Source: Sanderia malayensis (taxonomy: Eukaryota; Cnidaria; Scyphozoa; Semaeostomeae; Pelagiidae). From it: a stretch of DNA of 64,000 nucleotides. The DNA lies in contig RQOL01000618.1 in the NCBI GenBank assembly GCA_013076295.1, positions 434,001-498,000 of the forward strand. Direction: 5' to 3'. The notes under the pieces were generated by a model. The model was not told the origin of the DNA and did no database searches. It was given only the letters and a program-made list of their open reading frames with translations. The position numbers and the translations under genes were made by a program. Each line of letters opens with the position of its first letter. The stretch's first letter is position 1. Shown in pieces: positions 20,400 to 34,464 of the stretch.

Positions 20400-23300
20400 A
20401 TGTGGAAATCCAATATTCTTGCCTTTGCGACCATTATTTTATGGACAGGTAAGTTTTTTCTAATGACTTTTGTTTGCACGAAACTATTACTAAAAGCACG
20501 TAATGTTGAATTTAATTATGCTTAACGCTTTTCTCTGCTGAAACAGATTTTTGTGTCTCAAAAGTTTTTCGGAGTTCTTTATCAGTTTGACAAACGCTAC
20601 CCATTAATTAATTTTCAGCCAGCCATTTTAATAATATCTTTAGGCCGAAGATGGGCAGCTCAAAACATTATTTAGATTTTTATGCAATGAACTGAGTTCC
20701 TTGGATAAAAGATAAAATTACGTACAGATAGCTTTTTATATTAGGATAAACATTTTCTTTATGAAAGAATGCGTGAATTTGCACTTTATTTTGAGTCAAG
20801 GTGCGAATTAATACTTCAGCGGCAAATCTTCCGTTTCCTTTGTTTCCACAGACTCAATTCTTTATTCAAGAATTATGGCCTTGTCTTCAAGATTTGATAG
20901 GTACGTTGACTATGTTTGTTATTATATTTGCTTGGAAATCTGTCTTGAGTTATACTTCTTTGATTATCAAAGGTGTTTTAATGTAAATATGTAGTTAATT
21001 TTACCCAACACGCAATGCTGAGAGCCTCTCAGTCTTACGTGTTGGGGAAAATCGCTGTGGCGAAGTCGAAGCTTGGCTTGTTTGCCTCCGTGCACGCGCA
21101 CTCTATTGCAGCATTCCGCTTCAAGACTTCAAATTTTTGCTGCATGTATTATTTAGAAAACATAGAATATAATAAATCTTATCAAAACCCTGGGATCTTT
21201 TTGCAACTTTTGGTTCTTTCCATATTTTTATATCTGCGGGCCGGGCGATAAAACCAAAACCGAAGGTCAAACAAACTAACGTTGCTAATCCTCAAGGTCC
21301 CATAAAAGAGTATAACCAACTCCTGCTGTGATATTGTAAAAATGACATTGCCCTCATAGCTGGAGCAAGCTCAAGGAAAGAAATCTTCCTGCTGAGCCCT
21401 TTTCGAAGCTGTGGATAGTTATTAAATTTAGTGAGAAGTCGCATTTGTCATGCTTTTCTATCATGCTCGTTTTTATGCAAATTATTATTATTGGTTTCCA
21501 ATGTCAAACGGAGAAGCCACCCCCCATATTTACAATCCTTGAGATCCTATTAACTTCTATTGAATTTCAATAATGGCAACATGAGAACCTTTCTTTTCAA
21601 CCCTGCCAAATGGAAATTAATTATGGTAGAAAAATAGCAGTTAGTTTTATCTTCTACATACCTAATGCAAAATTCCTTGTTTTGATAATATTAAGTGGAC
21701 AATTTCAGAAGAGTCAATCAGATGTTTAAAATAGAGCAAGTCCTTCTTTCATGATGACCTTTTTATTTTTGAATTTTTCAATCTTATTAGCCTATAGTTT
21801 ATGTAATTTTCACTTTTTACCTTAAAATTAACAAGTTTAAAAAGAAAAGAGGCCTCTTTAAACAATGGAGATAAGTGTTAATACCATAATCCCCTGGGAC
21901 TAATTTCCAAAACTATATTTTTAGTTGGGGGCTTATTTTGAATTTTGGAATTTCTCTCAAAGGTTGACATAAAAGAATTTTTTCTATTTAACTGCAATCA
22001 GCTATATTCAATGTATGTTTATGCAAATAATAACCAATTTTCAATCAACATTATTTAATCACAAATGATTTCTTTGTCAGAGTAAAGTTTTGGCCAGTAA
22101 CATTTTTGGATTCCAATTTTGTCCCAAACCTTTATTTAAACAGCCGTAATATTCAATTTTAAGTTCCATAGTTTTTATAAAACAAGGCACATATTCTCTT
22201 ATTTTTATACTCTTTTGGTGTCTTTTAGTCATGGTGCAATCTCTAATTATGTATCATTTATATTTTCAGGTCATTGGGATCATCATTGTCATCTTGCAGC
22301 AGTTGCAAGGGTATGCAATTTTTTATTTTTCACAAAACCTGACAAAGTCAACTATTTGCTTGCCCTAAAGTGTTGGAATGTTGCCAGCTCCTGATCCAAA
22401 TATTCAGGACTTTTGGGCCAATAAAGTTCATTTCCCACATTACTACACTAAAGTACACATAGAAAATACTGGGTGATAATTAACTGATAATACAAAAATG
22501 ATTTAGATAATAAAATACACACAAAAATATTGCAGAGGAGCTTTTATGATAAATGGATTTATGCTCTGAGATTTAATTCATAATTTATTAATAAAAACTG
22601 CTTGTAGTGTTTAACAAAAATTTCACCTGTATATTCCCCATATATACAGATGTAGATCCCTTGTTTTACTGAAACTGTTGGGCGTGGAATATTCTTTTGT
22701 GAAGGCATGAGCCTATTAAACCTTGAATTATTAATTTCAACCCTAGCTTAAGTAGTTAACCAATCCGTTAAAATATAAAATATTTCATTTTGGCATGTGT
22801 GCTAGTTTCATTTACAAAAAAATCATGAACATTTAAGAGATCCATGCATGCATCCATACATCTATCTGTATGTGCATACATTCATCTATACATAAATGCA
22901 TGCATGCACATTTATTGAAAAATTTGTCCAACATTAACAACAACTGAGATCATTTTGTGCATGACATTATTGATGACATTAGAATAGAAGGGAACAGACA
23001 TTCTCAGGACCATTTTACATTGAAAATGGCTGTTTTGAGGCAGCATGTAAAAACTGTCTAATATATATATTCTGTGTTGTAGCGCTGGACTTTACGAGAA
23101 GTCCTAAGAACAAAACAGTTCTTGTCAAGACAAGAGTTAAATTGCGTTGTCGAGTAACTGGCTCTCCAACTCCCCATGTTGTCTTTTTGTGGAATGGAAG
23201 AGTAATGTCTGAAAATGAACAGGGAAAAACTGGGAAAACCCAATCAGCGAGAATCACAACTGACAGAAAGTAAGTTGATTTGGTTATTTTGTTCTATAAT

Positions 23301-26300
23301 TGATACAGGGTGGGCCAAAAACATCAACCCCCTAAAATATTTTCAGGAAAGGCATTTGTGAACAATATTTTTGCAGATTTCTATCATGCAATATTCAACC
23401 CGAAAAGCCATCTTGTGTAAAAATATTTTGTAGTTGTGCTATGTTTTGTAGTTATGTAGTTATATTTTGTCATTTTTGAGCAGTTCTAATGTGAAAATTT
23501 CTAATCACGAAAACTAATGTTATGTTGGAAGAGCAATATGTTTTGTCATTTTTAATTTGTTCAGAGGAAAGCAATATGCCAAAATATCACAAGGAAATAA
23601 ACATTTCAACCAAAATTTGTGATTTGAGAAAGGTTGGAGAAGACAGAGAATCATTTCTGAATTTCCTAACAAAAACATGTCTATTTGCCTGAGAATAACA
23701 TACATAAGGGAGTATGTTACCCTGTTTCATAAACTAAAGGGAACCCAAGAAGTTACAGTGATTGTATCTTTAACATAGGTTTTTGTAGTGTAACTAGAAT
23801 ATCACCAACAATTCTGATTAAAATCTTTTCTTTTTTTAGGAGCAAAGGTTCAAAGATCTCTTTAATAATATATAGAGCACGTTTCTCTGATCAAGGTTAC
23901 TATCAATGCAGGGCTACTAATAAATACGAGACAACTTTTAGCAAGAAAGGATTCATTAAAGGTATGTTTTGTCCTCATCTTTTTTATCTATTTTTAGTCT
24001 TACTTGATTTTTATCAAGCAATTGGTTTACTTTGCTGTTTCGGTTAACTTTGTGGCAAATTAGTAAAACTTTGGTTATTATTTATTTAACAGTTCAAAGA
24101 CCAGCTTCAAATGGGTGAGTGATTCTGTTGCATGTGCTTTCAATATTGTTTTCGTTTTACTAACCTCAGATAAATCTGTCGACTTTTATCAAAAGACAAA
24201 GTTTTAATTTTTTGAAATTCAATAATTATCAAGTGATTTAAAGCCTTGTTTGATACATATTTTTGTGAGAACTTCTTAAGCCAAGACTTTATATTTTTCC
24301 TTGCTATTTATTTTCAAATTTCCATTAATTTTCCTTATTTTAAACCTCAGTCTTCTTATAGACACATTATTGTTTCGAAAATATTGTGATGGTTTTTCCC
24401 AATAGTATTGTTTCTGGAATGAATTTTGATTTTATAGGAAAAACACAGAAAGAAGACTAAATGCAGCCAATACGCCAATCTGCACTTTGTATAAGAATGA
24501 AACATGTCAAAATGTTTTAAATCCCCATCGACCTATTTTTGCTGTCAGTCGTCAGAGTTTTCTATTCAAGGAAAAGAAGTTAAGAGGTGACGAATTAAAT
24601 ATTCTTTTTTAATTTTGTAATGCAAATAATGACAACCAAGTAGTGGTCATTATTTGCAAATTATTTTTCGAGAATTCTCCCATTCTTCGTCTTAGAATGT
24701 TATTAAGGTATTTTCTTGACTTTGAGCATACATAATCATGGAAATAATTGAAATCTTTAATGCAATATCTAATGCTGTCATTGCAGATACCTACAGATCA
24801 ATAATAAAACAGAATCTGATATCATCATCATGCCGTCCATATGTTTTACCGTTGCTGTGTCACACGCAGTTCCCTTATTGTGCACAGAGAGTTCCGGATG
24901 CAAATAGGTTAATTCAGCTATGCCGTGCCGATTGCCTTAAACTTCAGACTGATGTTTGTGCCACTGAATATATAGCTGGCAAAGCTGATTCATTCTTTTC
25001 TGCTGAGTTGTTGCCAGACTGCTCCAAACTGCCTATGAAGAATTGCATTAGAATCTATCCGAAATCAGCAAGCAATGATTACAACAACGAACGTCTCTTT
25101 CCTGTTGCAACGTGTAAGTACAATTTCGGGTCTTATACGCTTTTGCCTAATTGCAGCAATATGCATTTGTCTGCCCTTTTGACAATTGCATTTGCCAATC
25201 GTCCTCTCACTGTGACTTTTAAATGTGTCAATTTGACAGTTTGTCCTAAATTTATCTCGTACCATTTGACATAGAGGACTTGTATGGCCACCTTTTTAGT
25301 CACAAGGTTGTCATTTACCTCGGCTAAAACATCTCATTTTTCGTCAATCAACTTTAATAAAATTAACCAAGGCGTTTCTTCAAGTGACAGTTTTACACAG
25401 CTTGTGTGTCATTGACACTGTCTTGATTTTTAATGATTTGCTAAATTATTGCTTTCATCTGCTTTCAATTTTATCCTTTGCGGTTGTTGTAAAACATAGA
25501 ACGACCGAAGATCAGTTTCCTGTTCACACTATCATGACTGTGCGCTATTGAAAGTGGTAGACGAATGGTTCCAATTTTTAACACACTGTATAAGCTTATT
25601 AGTAGTGAAAAGATCAGAGATTCTCAGCCCATGAAGGTCGCTTGTAAAACTCTAACCCCACCGTAAATGTGGATAAGGTTTTGTTTTAAGTCGTTAAAAC
25701 ATCTCTGACATTGTTTGACGTCTGAAATTGTGACATGTTAAACTCTTCCCACAATGCAGCGAGTCAGCCGTTCATGATGCATTGCGGGTATGAACAGAAT
25801 TAAACTAACAACTGCACATGACAAACATATGACAAGTTGTACACGACAACACAAGTTGACGACGACACGGGTTTCTTCTTACGTGCCAGTAGACAGAAAA
25901 TCTGTTAAAATGAATTCTTTTGGGGCGATTTTGGTCTTGGAAATTTGAGATGAGGAGAATAATCCTGAAATTGTGGTGTTGTAACGGTTGAGAGCTTTTG
26001 GTTGAAAGTTAAAACTCCTCCGTAGCCAACCTGCCCCCGTCCACCATATTGTGTATTCACACACCAGGCTTTGTTAGTCCGGTGTTGTGAGTTGCCCATT
26101 GTCATAGGTTTAGAGATGGATTTAGAGCAAAGAAGCCGACTCCGTAATTTTAATTATTCAAAACGCTGTCACTCTTTGAAGTAAACGATCTTTTCGCTTC
26201 TGTTCGACTCGACTGATAATCGCACCTTGCTTGCATGGTTGGCAAAGTCTCGTTCACTGATCTGACATTTCATTTACTTTTTTACACATTGCACGTTCCG

Positions 26301-29300
26301 CTTGGCTTTTTGCAATCAGCTTTCAATGTTTTCAATATCAAGGCATTTTTTGAAAGCATCACCAAGTATCTTCATTGTATTCATCTGTAGAAATGGGTGA
26401 GAATTTGCCCTTGTTTTTATTTCATCTTCTCTTTATTTGTCTTTTGGGAAACATGTCTGACATGTTTGTATTTGCGTTTTGTGGTGTTTGTCCTCATAGG
26501 CCTATCAATATCGAGCAGGGAAATGTTCCGTGATCAAATAGATATTTTGCCAGATAGTAGGACCATATATTGCTTGTTGATGAAGCAGAACATTTCCTTT
26601 TGTTCATACGTTTTAACCGAATCAAGTTGTTCGCTTTTTTTATTATGAAATCGATAGCCATTATCTAATTCAGTCACATGATTTTGTACAAATGACCGTA
26701 GTGACGGTAAGGACAGTTTCATCATCTTCGAGAATAAGCATGTATCTTCTTCATTCCCCTTAATAACACTGAACAATTGGCCATTAAATATTTTCTCGTT
26801 TTCTGTTGTATTTGGTAAGATGCTACGCCACCACGGCACGTGTAATTTATAAGTAGTTACTTTTATTTTCCGTCTATTCGGGCTACCCGATTCGAAGTAC
26901 ATTTAGTTAATATAGTTGAAGTCATTTGATGGGTGAAGTATATATTTTTTCAGTTAAGTGTCATGACTTATTTGGCTGAAGAAACTTAAGTGTTGTTGAC
27001 AGTTTCTATCACTGTCTCATTTTCATTGCGTCGTCGTTTGACCATGGACGGCAGCTGGCCAAAATTTCAAAGCCTTGTGCAACATAACCTGTTGCGGAGA
27101 TTTTTTTGTTTTTGCGATGTTTCTGTACACCTATGCATGAAGCCACAAAGCTATACATCAACTTAGTCGTCTATCTTATTGCAATACTAATGCAATGGGA
27201 AAAGCTACAACATTGTCATACGGGCCTACACAATATGTTCACATCCGCAAGAAATCAGTCATACGGTTTTCTGAGCGCGGAAGCCTGCAAGGCGGTTTTT
27301 GAATTGGCAAGGAATCAATAAAAGCAGCAAAACATAGAAGAAGCAGTTGACTTACACACACAGTTGCATGTTCAAATCTTCGAAAGTTTCCCCCAAAGAG
27401 GAACTGTTGGAATATAAGAACTTAAAAGCCTTTGTTGTTTTTATTTACATGTATAACCATATTTTTATTCCATTGTTTATGGAAACTTTCGTAACAACTC
27501 CACGATTTCAAAATCGAAACGTCCTATTTTGTTATCAAACATTTCGAAAGCACCACAACCGAAATCGAATTTGGACTCAGTTCTTTGTTCTAGCATGTTT
27601 TTCTATTTGGTTATTAGTTTCATGTTTTTTTGAAGTTCTTTTTCCTTGTAATATATTTATGAGAGGAATTTGAAGAGATTTACGTCTCAGACGTGTGACA
27701 AATAAGCGATCAGATGTAGGGTATTTCTAATCGGTTGACCCCACGACTCGACGACTCTCGGACGGGCGACTATACGACCTAGGGAAATACGACCCATGTC
27801 TTTAAAACTGCCAAATTTGCATTATTTTCACTGTAATTATTGTAGCGAAGTCAAAGGCACTGTTTTGAAGTATGAAACGCAGTTTGGTGAGCATAGGAAC
27901 AGAAATAAATGCTTTTCGAGCAAGCAATTTTGTCGCAAAAAGCACGCTGTCGTTGCAAATCACTGAGGTTTTCGTATCGTAAGCAAGGAAACTGTGGTGG
28001 CAGTAATCGAAATCCTGTGGAGCCACGACATTGACATTTGCACCGTAATCAAAATTCCACCCTTTTCAGAAGCGTTGCGCAATCTGAAACCACCGGTAGT
28101 AAGAGAGAACAATTTTAAAGCATTTCATATAAATGCAGAAAGACTATTCTGCTATTGTAACGTCTGTGTTTGTTATCATCCATCAAATATAGCAACAAAA
28201 TGTGAATATATCACAACATAACAACAGCTAAAGCAACGAAGCATGGAAACCTTATCAACGTCATCATGCTCGTCATTATGATCGTGATCATTTTTATTAT
28301 TATTGCACCCTGCACAGTGCACCCTGCACTGCGCAGGTATATTGAGTTTTTTTACCGCCAGAAAACACTTGCAAAGTATTCTATGGGATGCAAAAGGGCC
28401 TTAGTTACCCGAGGTTCGAGTTACTCCTGGCCCGACTTATCATGATTTTGCTGTTTTTATGAATATTATTTCTTTTGGAGTTTACTTCATTTATCTTTAT
28501 CAAGTAAGAACACATTCCACCAAAATATTCACAATACACAACTACTCAGATCTACTTCTTGATAAATGCAGACATACGAAATCCAAGCACGTTTTATTCT
28601 AAATACAAACTATATCGGCAACATGAACAAGAGAAGTATAACTAGAACTGGAAGCTGCAAGTTATATAAAGAGTTACAAATAGTTAACCTTCTAATCTGC
28701 AATGGTTTCTAAAATGTAAATATTTCTAACTGAAAACTAAACAATGTCTGGGTCAAATAGATCATTCGAGTCACTCCCTTACTTCCATTCAAAGTCACAA
28801 CCTCGTTCTCAATTTGTCTCTTTTTCGTGTCAAGCACGCCACGATGGAATGTCAAGCATGCTGGCAGTGGTTCTTTCTAAAAGGGGGAACGGCAATTACA
28901 GGAATGATGATGATGATGATACTGATGATGACTGCGTAAAACCTGATACGCCAGATTAAGATAGCCTGCCTTTCTCAAGTCATTAACATACCAAAGGGAG
29001 GGAATATATCAACTTTCCTTGTTGATGAGCGTCAAATCAGATCACGCGATGAAAAACTTCTGTGCATAATTAATTCAAGTTAATATATTTTATATATTAA
29101 CCAACATCATCAGATGCATTCCATCTTTGAGACAAAATAGATCTATCCTGTCCATGACTCTTCTCAAGAATCTATCAAAAAATTTATAACTCTGTTTATG
29201 CCAAACAGAGGTTGTGTTACAATGACATGATCGGAGTAGTTGTGTATTGTGAATATTTTGGTAGAATGTGCTCTTTCTTGATAAAGACAAATGAAATAAA

Positions 29301-32300
29301 CTCCAAAAGAAATAATATTCATAAAACAGCGAAATCATGATACGTCGGGCCAGGAGTAACTCGAACCTCGGGTAACTAAGGCCCTTTTGCATCCCATAGA
29401 ATACTTTGCAAGTGTTTTCTAGCGGTAAAAAACTCAATATACCTGCGCAGTGCAGGGTGCAGGGTGCAATAATAATAAAAATGATCACGATCATAATGAC
29501 GAGCATGATGACGTTGATAAGGTTTCCATGCTTCGTTGTTTTAGCTGTTGTTATGTTGTGATATATTCACATTTTGTTGCTATATTTGATGGATGATAAC
29601 AAACACAGACGTTACAATAGCAGAATAGTCTTTCTGCATTTATATGAAATGCTTTAAAATTGTTCTCTCTTACTACCGGTGGTTTCAGATTGCGCAACGC
29701 TTCTGAAAAGGGTGGAATTTTGATTACGGTGCAAATGTCAATGTCGTGGCTCCACAGGATTTCGATTACTGCCACCACAGTTTCCTTGCTTACGATACGA
29801 AAACCTCAGTGATTTGCAACGACAGCGTGCTTTTTGCGACAAAATTGCTTGCTCGAAAAGCATTTATTTCTGTTCCTATGCTCACCAAACTGCGTTTCAT
29901 ACTTCAAAACAGTGTCTTTGACTTCGCTACAATAATTACAGTGAAAATAATGCAAATTTGGCAGTTTTAAAGACATGGGTCGTATTTCCCTAGGTCGTAT
30001 AGTCGCCCGTCCGAGAGTCCCCGAGTCGTGGGGTCAACCGATTAGAAATACCCATCAGATGTACGAAGTGTTCAGGATGGTTTCTTGATTTGAAAAGAAT
30101 AATAAAACGCAGCTTAAGCTCGAACAATTAGCGACGATTGTTCTGTTAAGAACATTACTTTGTCGTGTCTTTACGAAGAGGAAAGTTTTTATTTTATTTG
30201 TTGAATAGGATAAGTGTGGCTCTGTCTAATTGCATTTCACTACCTCAAATAAGATTTACCACAATCCAAGCTCCTTTTTTCAATTTTAATAATGCATGAA
30301 GATTTATTGGGCACGTCTGCTTCATTTCGGTCTTATTTTATCTTTTTAAACGACTTAGTGGAGGAAGTTGTCACCGGGGGATCAAAATTATACTGCCGCA
30401 ATCATATTTCTCTTCTGCCAAATTCTATGAAAATTCTACACAGGACAAAGTAGGAAGTTATACAATCGAACCTTCACTAACGACCACCTCTGGATAGCGA
30501 CCAATAAACTTGAGAGTCTCGAGCGATTTGCCAGCCTTTGTTGTGAGGTCTGGATTAGCATCTATCTCCTAATAGCGTTTAACGGTCGCCCTGCTCGGTC
30601 CCAATTGAGAAATTGTTCTTGGATTCGTGCATACGCATGAAAGTTGAAGAGAGGAAACATGTTATCGATGAGGCGTGTAAAGAGGAAAGCAGAAGGGGAA
30701 ATTGAATTATTATAGGTCTATGTATTTATCATTTTATAACTTAAGAATGGAAATTGAGTTTTTTGTAATGATATAGTATTCCTATGCTTGTAATCTTTTA
30801 TCTTAATTTTATTATCATTAATCGCAATATTTTTCCGTTGCAAATTTCGAAGTCTTTTGAAATTTTTCATATATTCAAGTTTTCTGCTTCATAGTTGGTG
30901 CTTTGTTTATCTTTTTTCTCTTACTGTAAATACGCTTTTGATTTCGAGTTGCGCTTGCTTATACTGTGTTATATTTCACATTTGCATAATCTTTACTTGA
31001 CATTATCATCTTTTCTTATAGATGCACCTGCTGTTTCAAAGTGGCCAGGGAAAGCAACTGAAGGTCGGTCGAGTTCATTGTTCTCTCATCCAATTCATTC
31101 TTAACTTTAAGAGAAAAATCTAGCAATCGTTTGTTATTATTATTTTGTTTTTCATACAGAGAATGTACCGCAACATATTCAATGGTCTTCCGTTGTAGAT
31201 GAAGGTGAGCAAAATTATGCAACACTTGTTAAATATTTGGTTTTTATTTCTGGATGGATGAATTGCTCTTATGCATTTAAGTATTCCCCGTGATTGGACA
31301 AGGTAGTGCAGCTGTATTTAGCTAATGATCATTTGATAAGCCCTTCCCTTCAACCAAGGCTGCAACGAATCACGAAGCAATTGCATTTATTGCACGATTA
31401 CACATTTTTTCATGAAGAACTTCTTTATGAGGAACCTACAGGTAGAGGGCCTAAAAATTTAAAGAATTTATACTACTAAAGGCACTCCCTCTCTAAGGAA
31501 CTATTCAAAATTGAGCATTTTAGTACCACGAATAACTGAAAATCACACATGTGTGCCATGCCATATGCCACATGATACTGCTTGGTTGACATTGTTTGAT
31601 TGATTTCAAAACAGGCCCTGAAATAAGGAACTTTAAGAACCAAGCCTTAGGTGGACTCTTTATATAGAAAATCGTGTACGTAAAATACACACAAGTTACT
31701 GCGCAGCTCAATCTCAAGCAGAGTTGTCCTTTCTGTATTTATGTAATTCACTGAATGAACCCTACCAACAAATTTAACGACCACATCATGCACACGAGTG
31801 GGTCATTTTTAGGTTCATTTTTATTTTGAGCAAATTTGAATTTTATTCGTGTGCACACGAGCCCAAATTGCATCGGTAGAGGTATTGTAGTGTGCATTGT
31901 CCAAATTGTGAGAATGGTCTGAACATTGTGTTTGGATGTATTAAGAGATTGGTAATTTTCTTCTTGCAGATGACAATTGTTTTTTGGACCGAGGTGATGA
32001 CTATCGCGGAATGTTGAACATAAGTGAATCTCATTTTCGATGCAAGCGATGGGATGACACGAAATTCTCATTTCTCAGCAAGAAATACCCAGAGTTGCAT
32101 GGTGGACATAATTTCTGTCGAAATCCAGGTAGAACTAAAGACAGGCCTTGGTGTTATGTGGATTACAATGGCAAAGACATTGCTCAGTTCTGCAGCATTC
32201 CTAAATGTGGTATGCATAGACTGTCTATTCTTTCAATTGTCTATAGAAACTTTCTTTGCTTCTGGGAATATTTTATCCCCAAGTAATCGACCTGTTTGCT

Positions 32301-34210
32301 CAAGATTTTTTCTGTTTATTTCATTCTATTGTTTTGCATAAAAGTACAATAAAACACGCTCGAACATGAAACAGGAACATGCACACATGACTCGAATTTT
32401 CCTTTATTTAAGTCCATCAAGTCCATAAATTATTCTTATTTGATCTTTATTATTTAAAGGATTATTATTAAATCCATTGATGAGTCTTATTTGACTTATT
32501 TTACCAGCTTTGCCAAAAAAAGTCGAAGTCGTGAGCATACTTTGGACAATCATTCCTTGCCTCGTATTCGCTCTGGCATTGTCTCTTGCGATTATCATCA
32601 TTGCATGGCGACGCCACAAGCAAATCCTCTATCGCAGTCCAACCTCGATTCCGATCACACCAATTCAGCCAAGAGTAAATCCAAAGGTATCAAATCCATC
32701 GCTTTTCATTATCCTTCATCCAGTTGAATATTTCTAAAGGAGCGACGTCAATTATAAGCACTGTTTATTCTTGTTTTAGATTCCAGAAATCAAACGTGAA
32801 GATCTTTGTGATTTCCATTTGATGGGTGAAGGTAATTTTGGTCGCGTGTATTGTGCTGACATGATAATAAATAAGGACAATAGAACGCTGAATTCAACTG
32901 TTGCTGTCAAGATTCTGATAGAAAAAGCGACAAATAAACAGACTGAGAATTTCATACGAGAAGCGGAGACGAGGGTGAATTTGAAGCATGAAAACGTGGC
33001 TGCGTTGATTGGTGTGATCATGAAAGAGGATCCACTCTGTTTGATATACGAGTACACGGAATTCGGTGATCTTCACGAACACTTGCTACTTCATTCACCG
33101 AACTTCAGCGGTGCTCATGCTGGGGATGATTGTGAACCATTGGACTATACTGATCTCATAGACATTTGCACTCAGATATGTAATGGTATGTTATTCCTGT
33201 CCTCGCAATCGTTTGTGCACAAGGATCTCGCTACACGTAATTGTCTTGTGGCCGACAATGGTGTCATCAAGATTAGCGATTTCAGCGGCTTACGGGATTT
33301 GTATGCCGGCGATTATTACCGTGTGCCAGCACGAGCGCCGATCCCCGTGCGCTGGATGAGTCCAGAGAGTCTGTTGCTCAGCTCTTATTCATCGGCCAGT
33401 GACGTATGGTCGTTCGGTGTAGTCATGTGGGAAGTTTTCTCCTACGGTCTGCAGCCTCATTTTGGCTATAGCAATCAAGAAGTGATCGAGAGAATCCAAA
33501 CGAGACATCATCTACCGTGCCCTGATGGTTGCCCGACAACCCTGTTTTCAATCATGAAGGACTGTTGGGTCGAAGATGCAGCTTGTCGCATCGGATTCAA
33601 CGACGTCATGACAAAACTGAAAGCCATGAACGAACCGGCAAACATCTCGTACATGAACGGACATGCTAGAAACGGACACATGAATGCGATTCCTTATCAT
33701 ATGAAAGCTACGCACCCAGCAATGCACCAAACTGGCTCTGGACACATTTCATCGAGGAGCCACTCTCCATCTGGACACAGCATGCATCACAATGGCTCGG
33801 TGCGCAGTCATTCACCTTCTGGCCATAGCATACCACCACCTGGCCACAGCGTACACAGCATGCCCCCGTCAGTCATCGAAGGTCACTGTCCATCCATGAT
33901 CAGCCATTCTGACATGATCACCCATCGTGCAATGTCATTAGCAAGTCATCCAGGCTCGTTGATAAGTCATCCAGGATCTATGAAAAGTTATCCACCTTCA
34001 ATGTTAAGTAATCACATTCCCTATGTGAACAGTCAAGCAATACCTGCGCATATGTATCACAGTCTACCACGCACAATGATGAACTACCCAGCTCATCATA
34101 ACAACATGCCATCTATTCATAGCCGAGCATCATCCGTTGCTAGTCATTCCACTTCGGATAGAAGCTATGAGTCCAGAAGCTATTCTTGCTCTAGCAACAG
34201 TTACACATAA
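20400..34210 (+). CDS. ROR: ROR-family receptor tyrosine kinase (Ig, Frizzled-like, kringle, TM, kinase)
   Basis: Coding exons: 20400-20448, 23083-23269, 23840-23961, 24093-24114, 24438-24586, 24787-25113, 31022-31063, 31160-31204, 31970-32209, 32508-32686, 32780-34210. They total 2793 nt, 930 aa; human RORs are about 940. The signal peptide is MWKSNILAFATIILWT. An Ig domain follows (VKLRCRVTG ... DQGYYQCRA), then a Cys-rich Frizzled-like domain (CHTQFPYCAQ, LCRADC), a kringle (RPWCYVDYNG), a membrane helix (about CLVFALALSLAIIIIAW) and a kinase in one exon. This order is diagnostic of ROR, a Wnt5-type receptor. Kinase features: GEGNFGRVY, VAVKIL, and HKDLATRN as in other RORs. The DFG position reads DFS, where vertebrate RORs have DLG, so activity is doubtful. 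The C-terminal tail is rich in His, Ser and Pro. Confidence 0.93.
22846..22912. repeat. CATGCATG / CATACATC simple repeat
   Basis: Imperfect tandem CATG, CATC and CATA units inside ROR intron 1. Confidence 0.7.
25114..27708. other. Left part of the 5.9-kb ROR intron, no recognisable gene
   Basis: Only short unsupported frames were seen. The rest of the intron is the foldback element at 27719-30053 and unremarkable AT-rich sequence to 31021. Confidence 0.5.
27719..30053. mobile_element. Mutator-like foldback element with ~830-bp inverted arms and 10-bp target duplication
   Basis: The left arm (27719 to about 28551) is nearly identical to the reverse complement of the right arm (about 29229 to 30053), with a central spacer of about 680 bp. 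The termini are GGGTATTTCTAATCGGTTGA and its inverse. A direct repeat ATCAGATGTA flanks both sides (27709-27718 and 30054-30063). A 10-bp duplication, very long terminal inverted repeats and a leading G fit non-autonomous Mutator-like (MULE) transposons. The 74-75-codon frames mirrored in both arms are a by-product of symmetry; no transposase is visible. Arm similarity is high, so insertion or arm homogenisation is recent. Confidence 0.85.
31388..31685. mobile_element. TTCTTATAA-family MITE, diverged copy
   Basis: The left part has GATTACACATTTTTTCATGA and GAGGAACCTACAGGTAGAGG. The latter block is close to GGAACCTACATGTAGAAGG in the copy at 42184-42590. It lies in the ROR intron before the kringle exon. 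Its ends are approximate. Confidence 0.45.
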
Positions 34211-34458
34211 AAGGTAGTTGATAGATTTTCATTTGCTTTTTTGCTGCATTGCGCCACCGCGACCATTGCTCCGATAGCATTGGTTGCGAAAGTTCTGAAA
34301 GTGAGGCTGTTGTCTCACCCACGATGGCACACGACTGGAGGAATTGCAAGACATCCATTGGATAAGATTGCAACAACGGTATGCAATTGACAACACAAAG
34401 GAAACATGTTAACATCAAAACATTTATTTTCTCTGTCTGTAAATATCTGTGTGCGTGT

Positions 34459-34464
34459 AATAAA
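34459..34464 (+). terminator. Candidate ROR polyadenylation signal
   Basis: AATAAA 249 nt downstream of the ROR stop codon, followed by T/G-rich sequence. Confidence 0.5.

Noticed and set aside
22271..22312. Possible extra ROR exon (GHWDHHCHLAAVAR) between good AG and GT sites
   Set aside because: Including it shifts the following Ig exon out of frame to an early stop; skipping it keeps phase 1.
23308..23345. CAGGGTGGGCCAAAAA motif like a mariner-type transposon end
   Set aside because: No matching inverse end or transposase was found nearby.
26534..26902. 122-aa minus frame in the ROR intron
   Set aside because: No domain, no splice context and no resemblance to a known protein.
27994..29970. 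Mirrored 74-75-aa frames in the ROR intron
   Set aside because: They lie in the arms of the foldback element, lack family resemblance and are duplicated only by symmetry.
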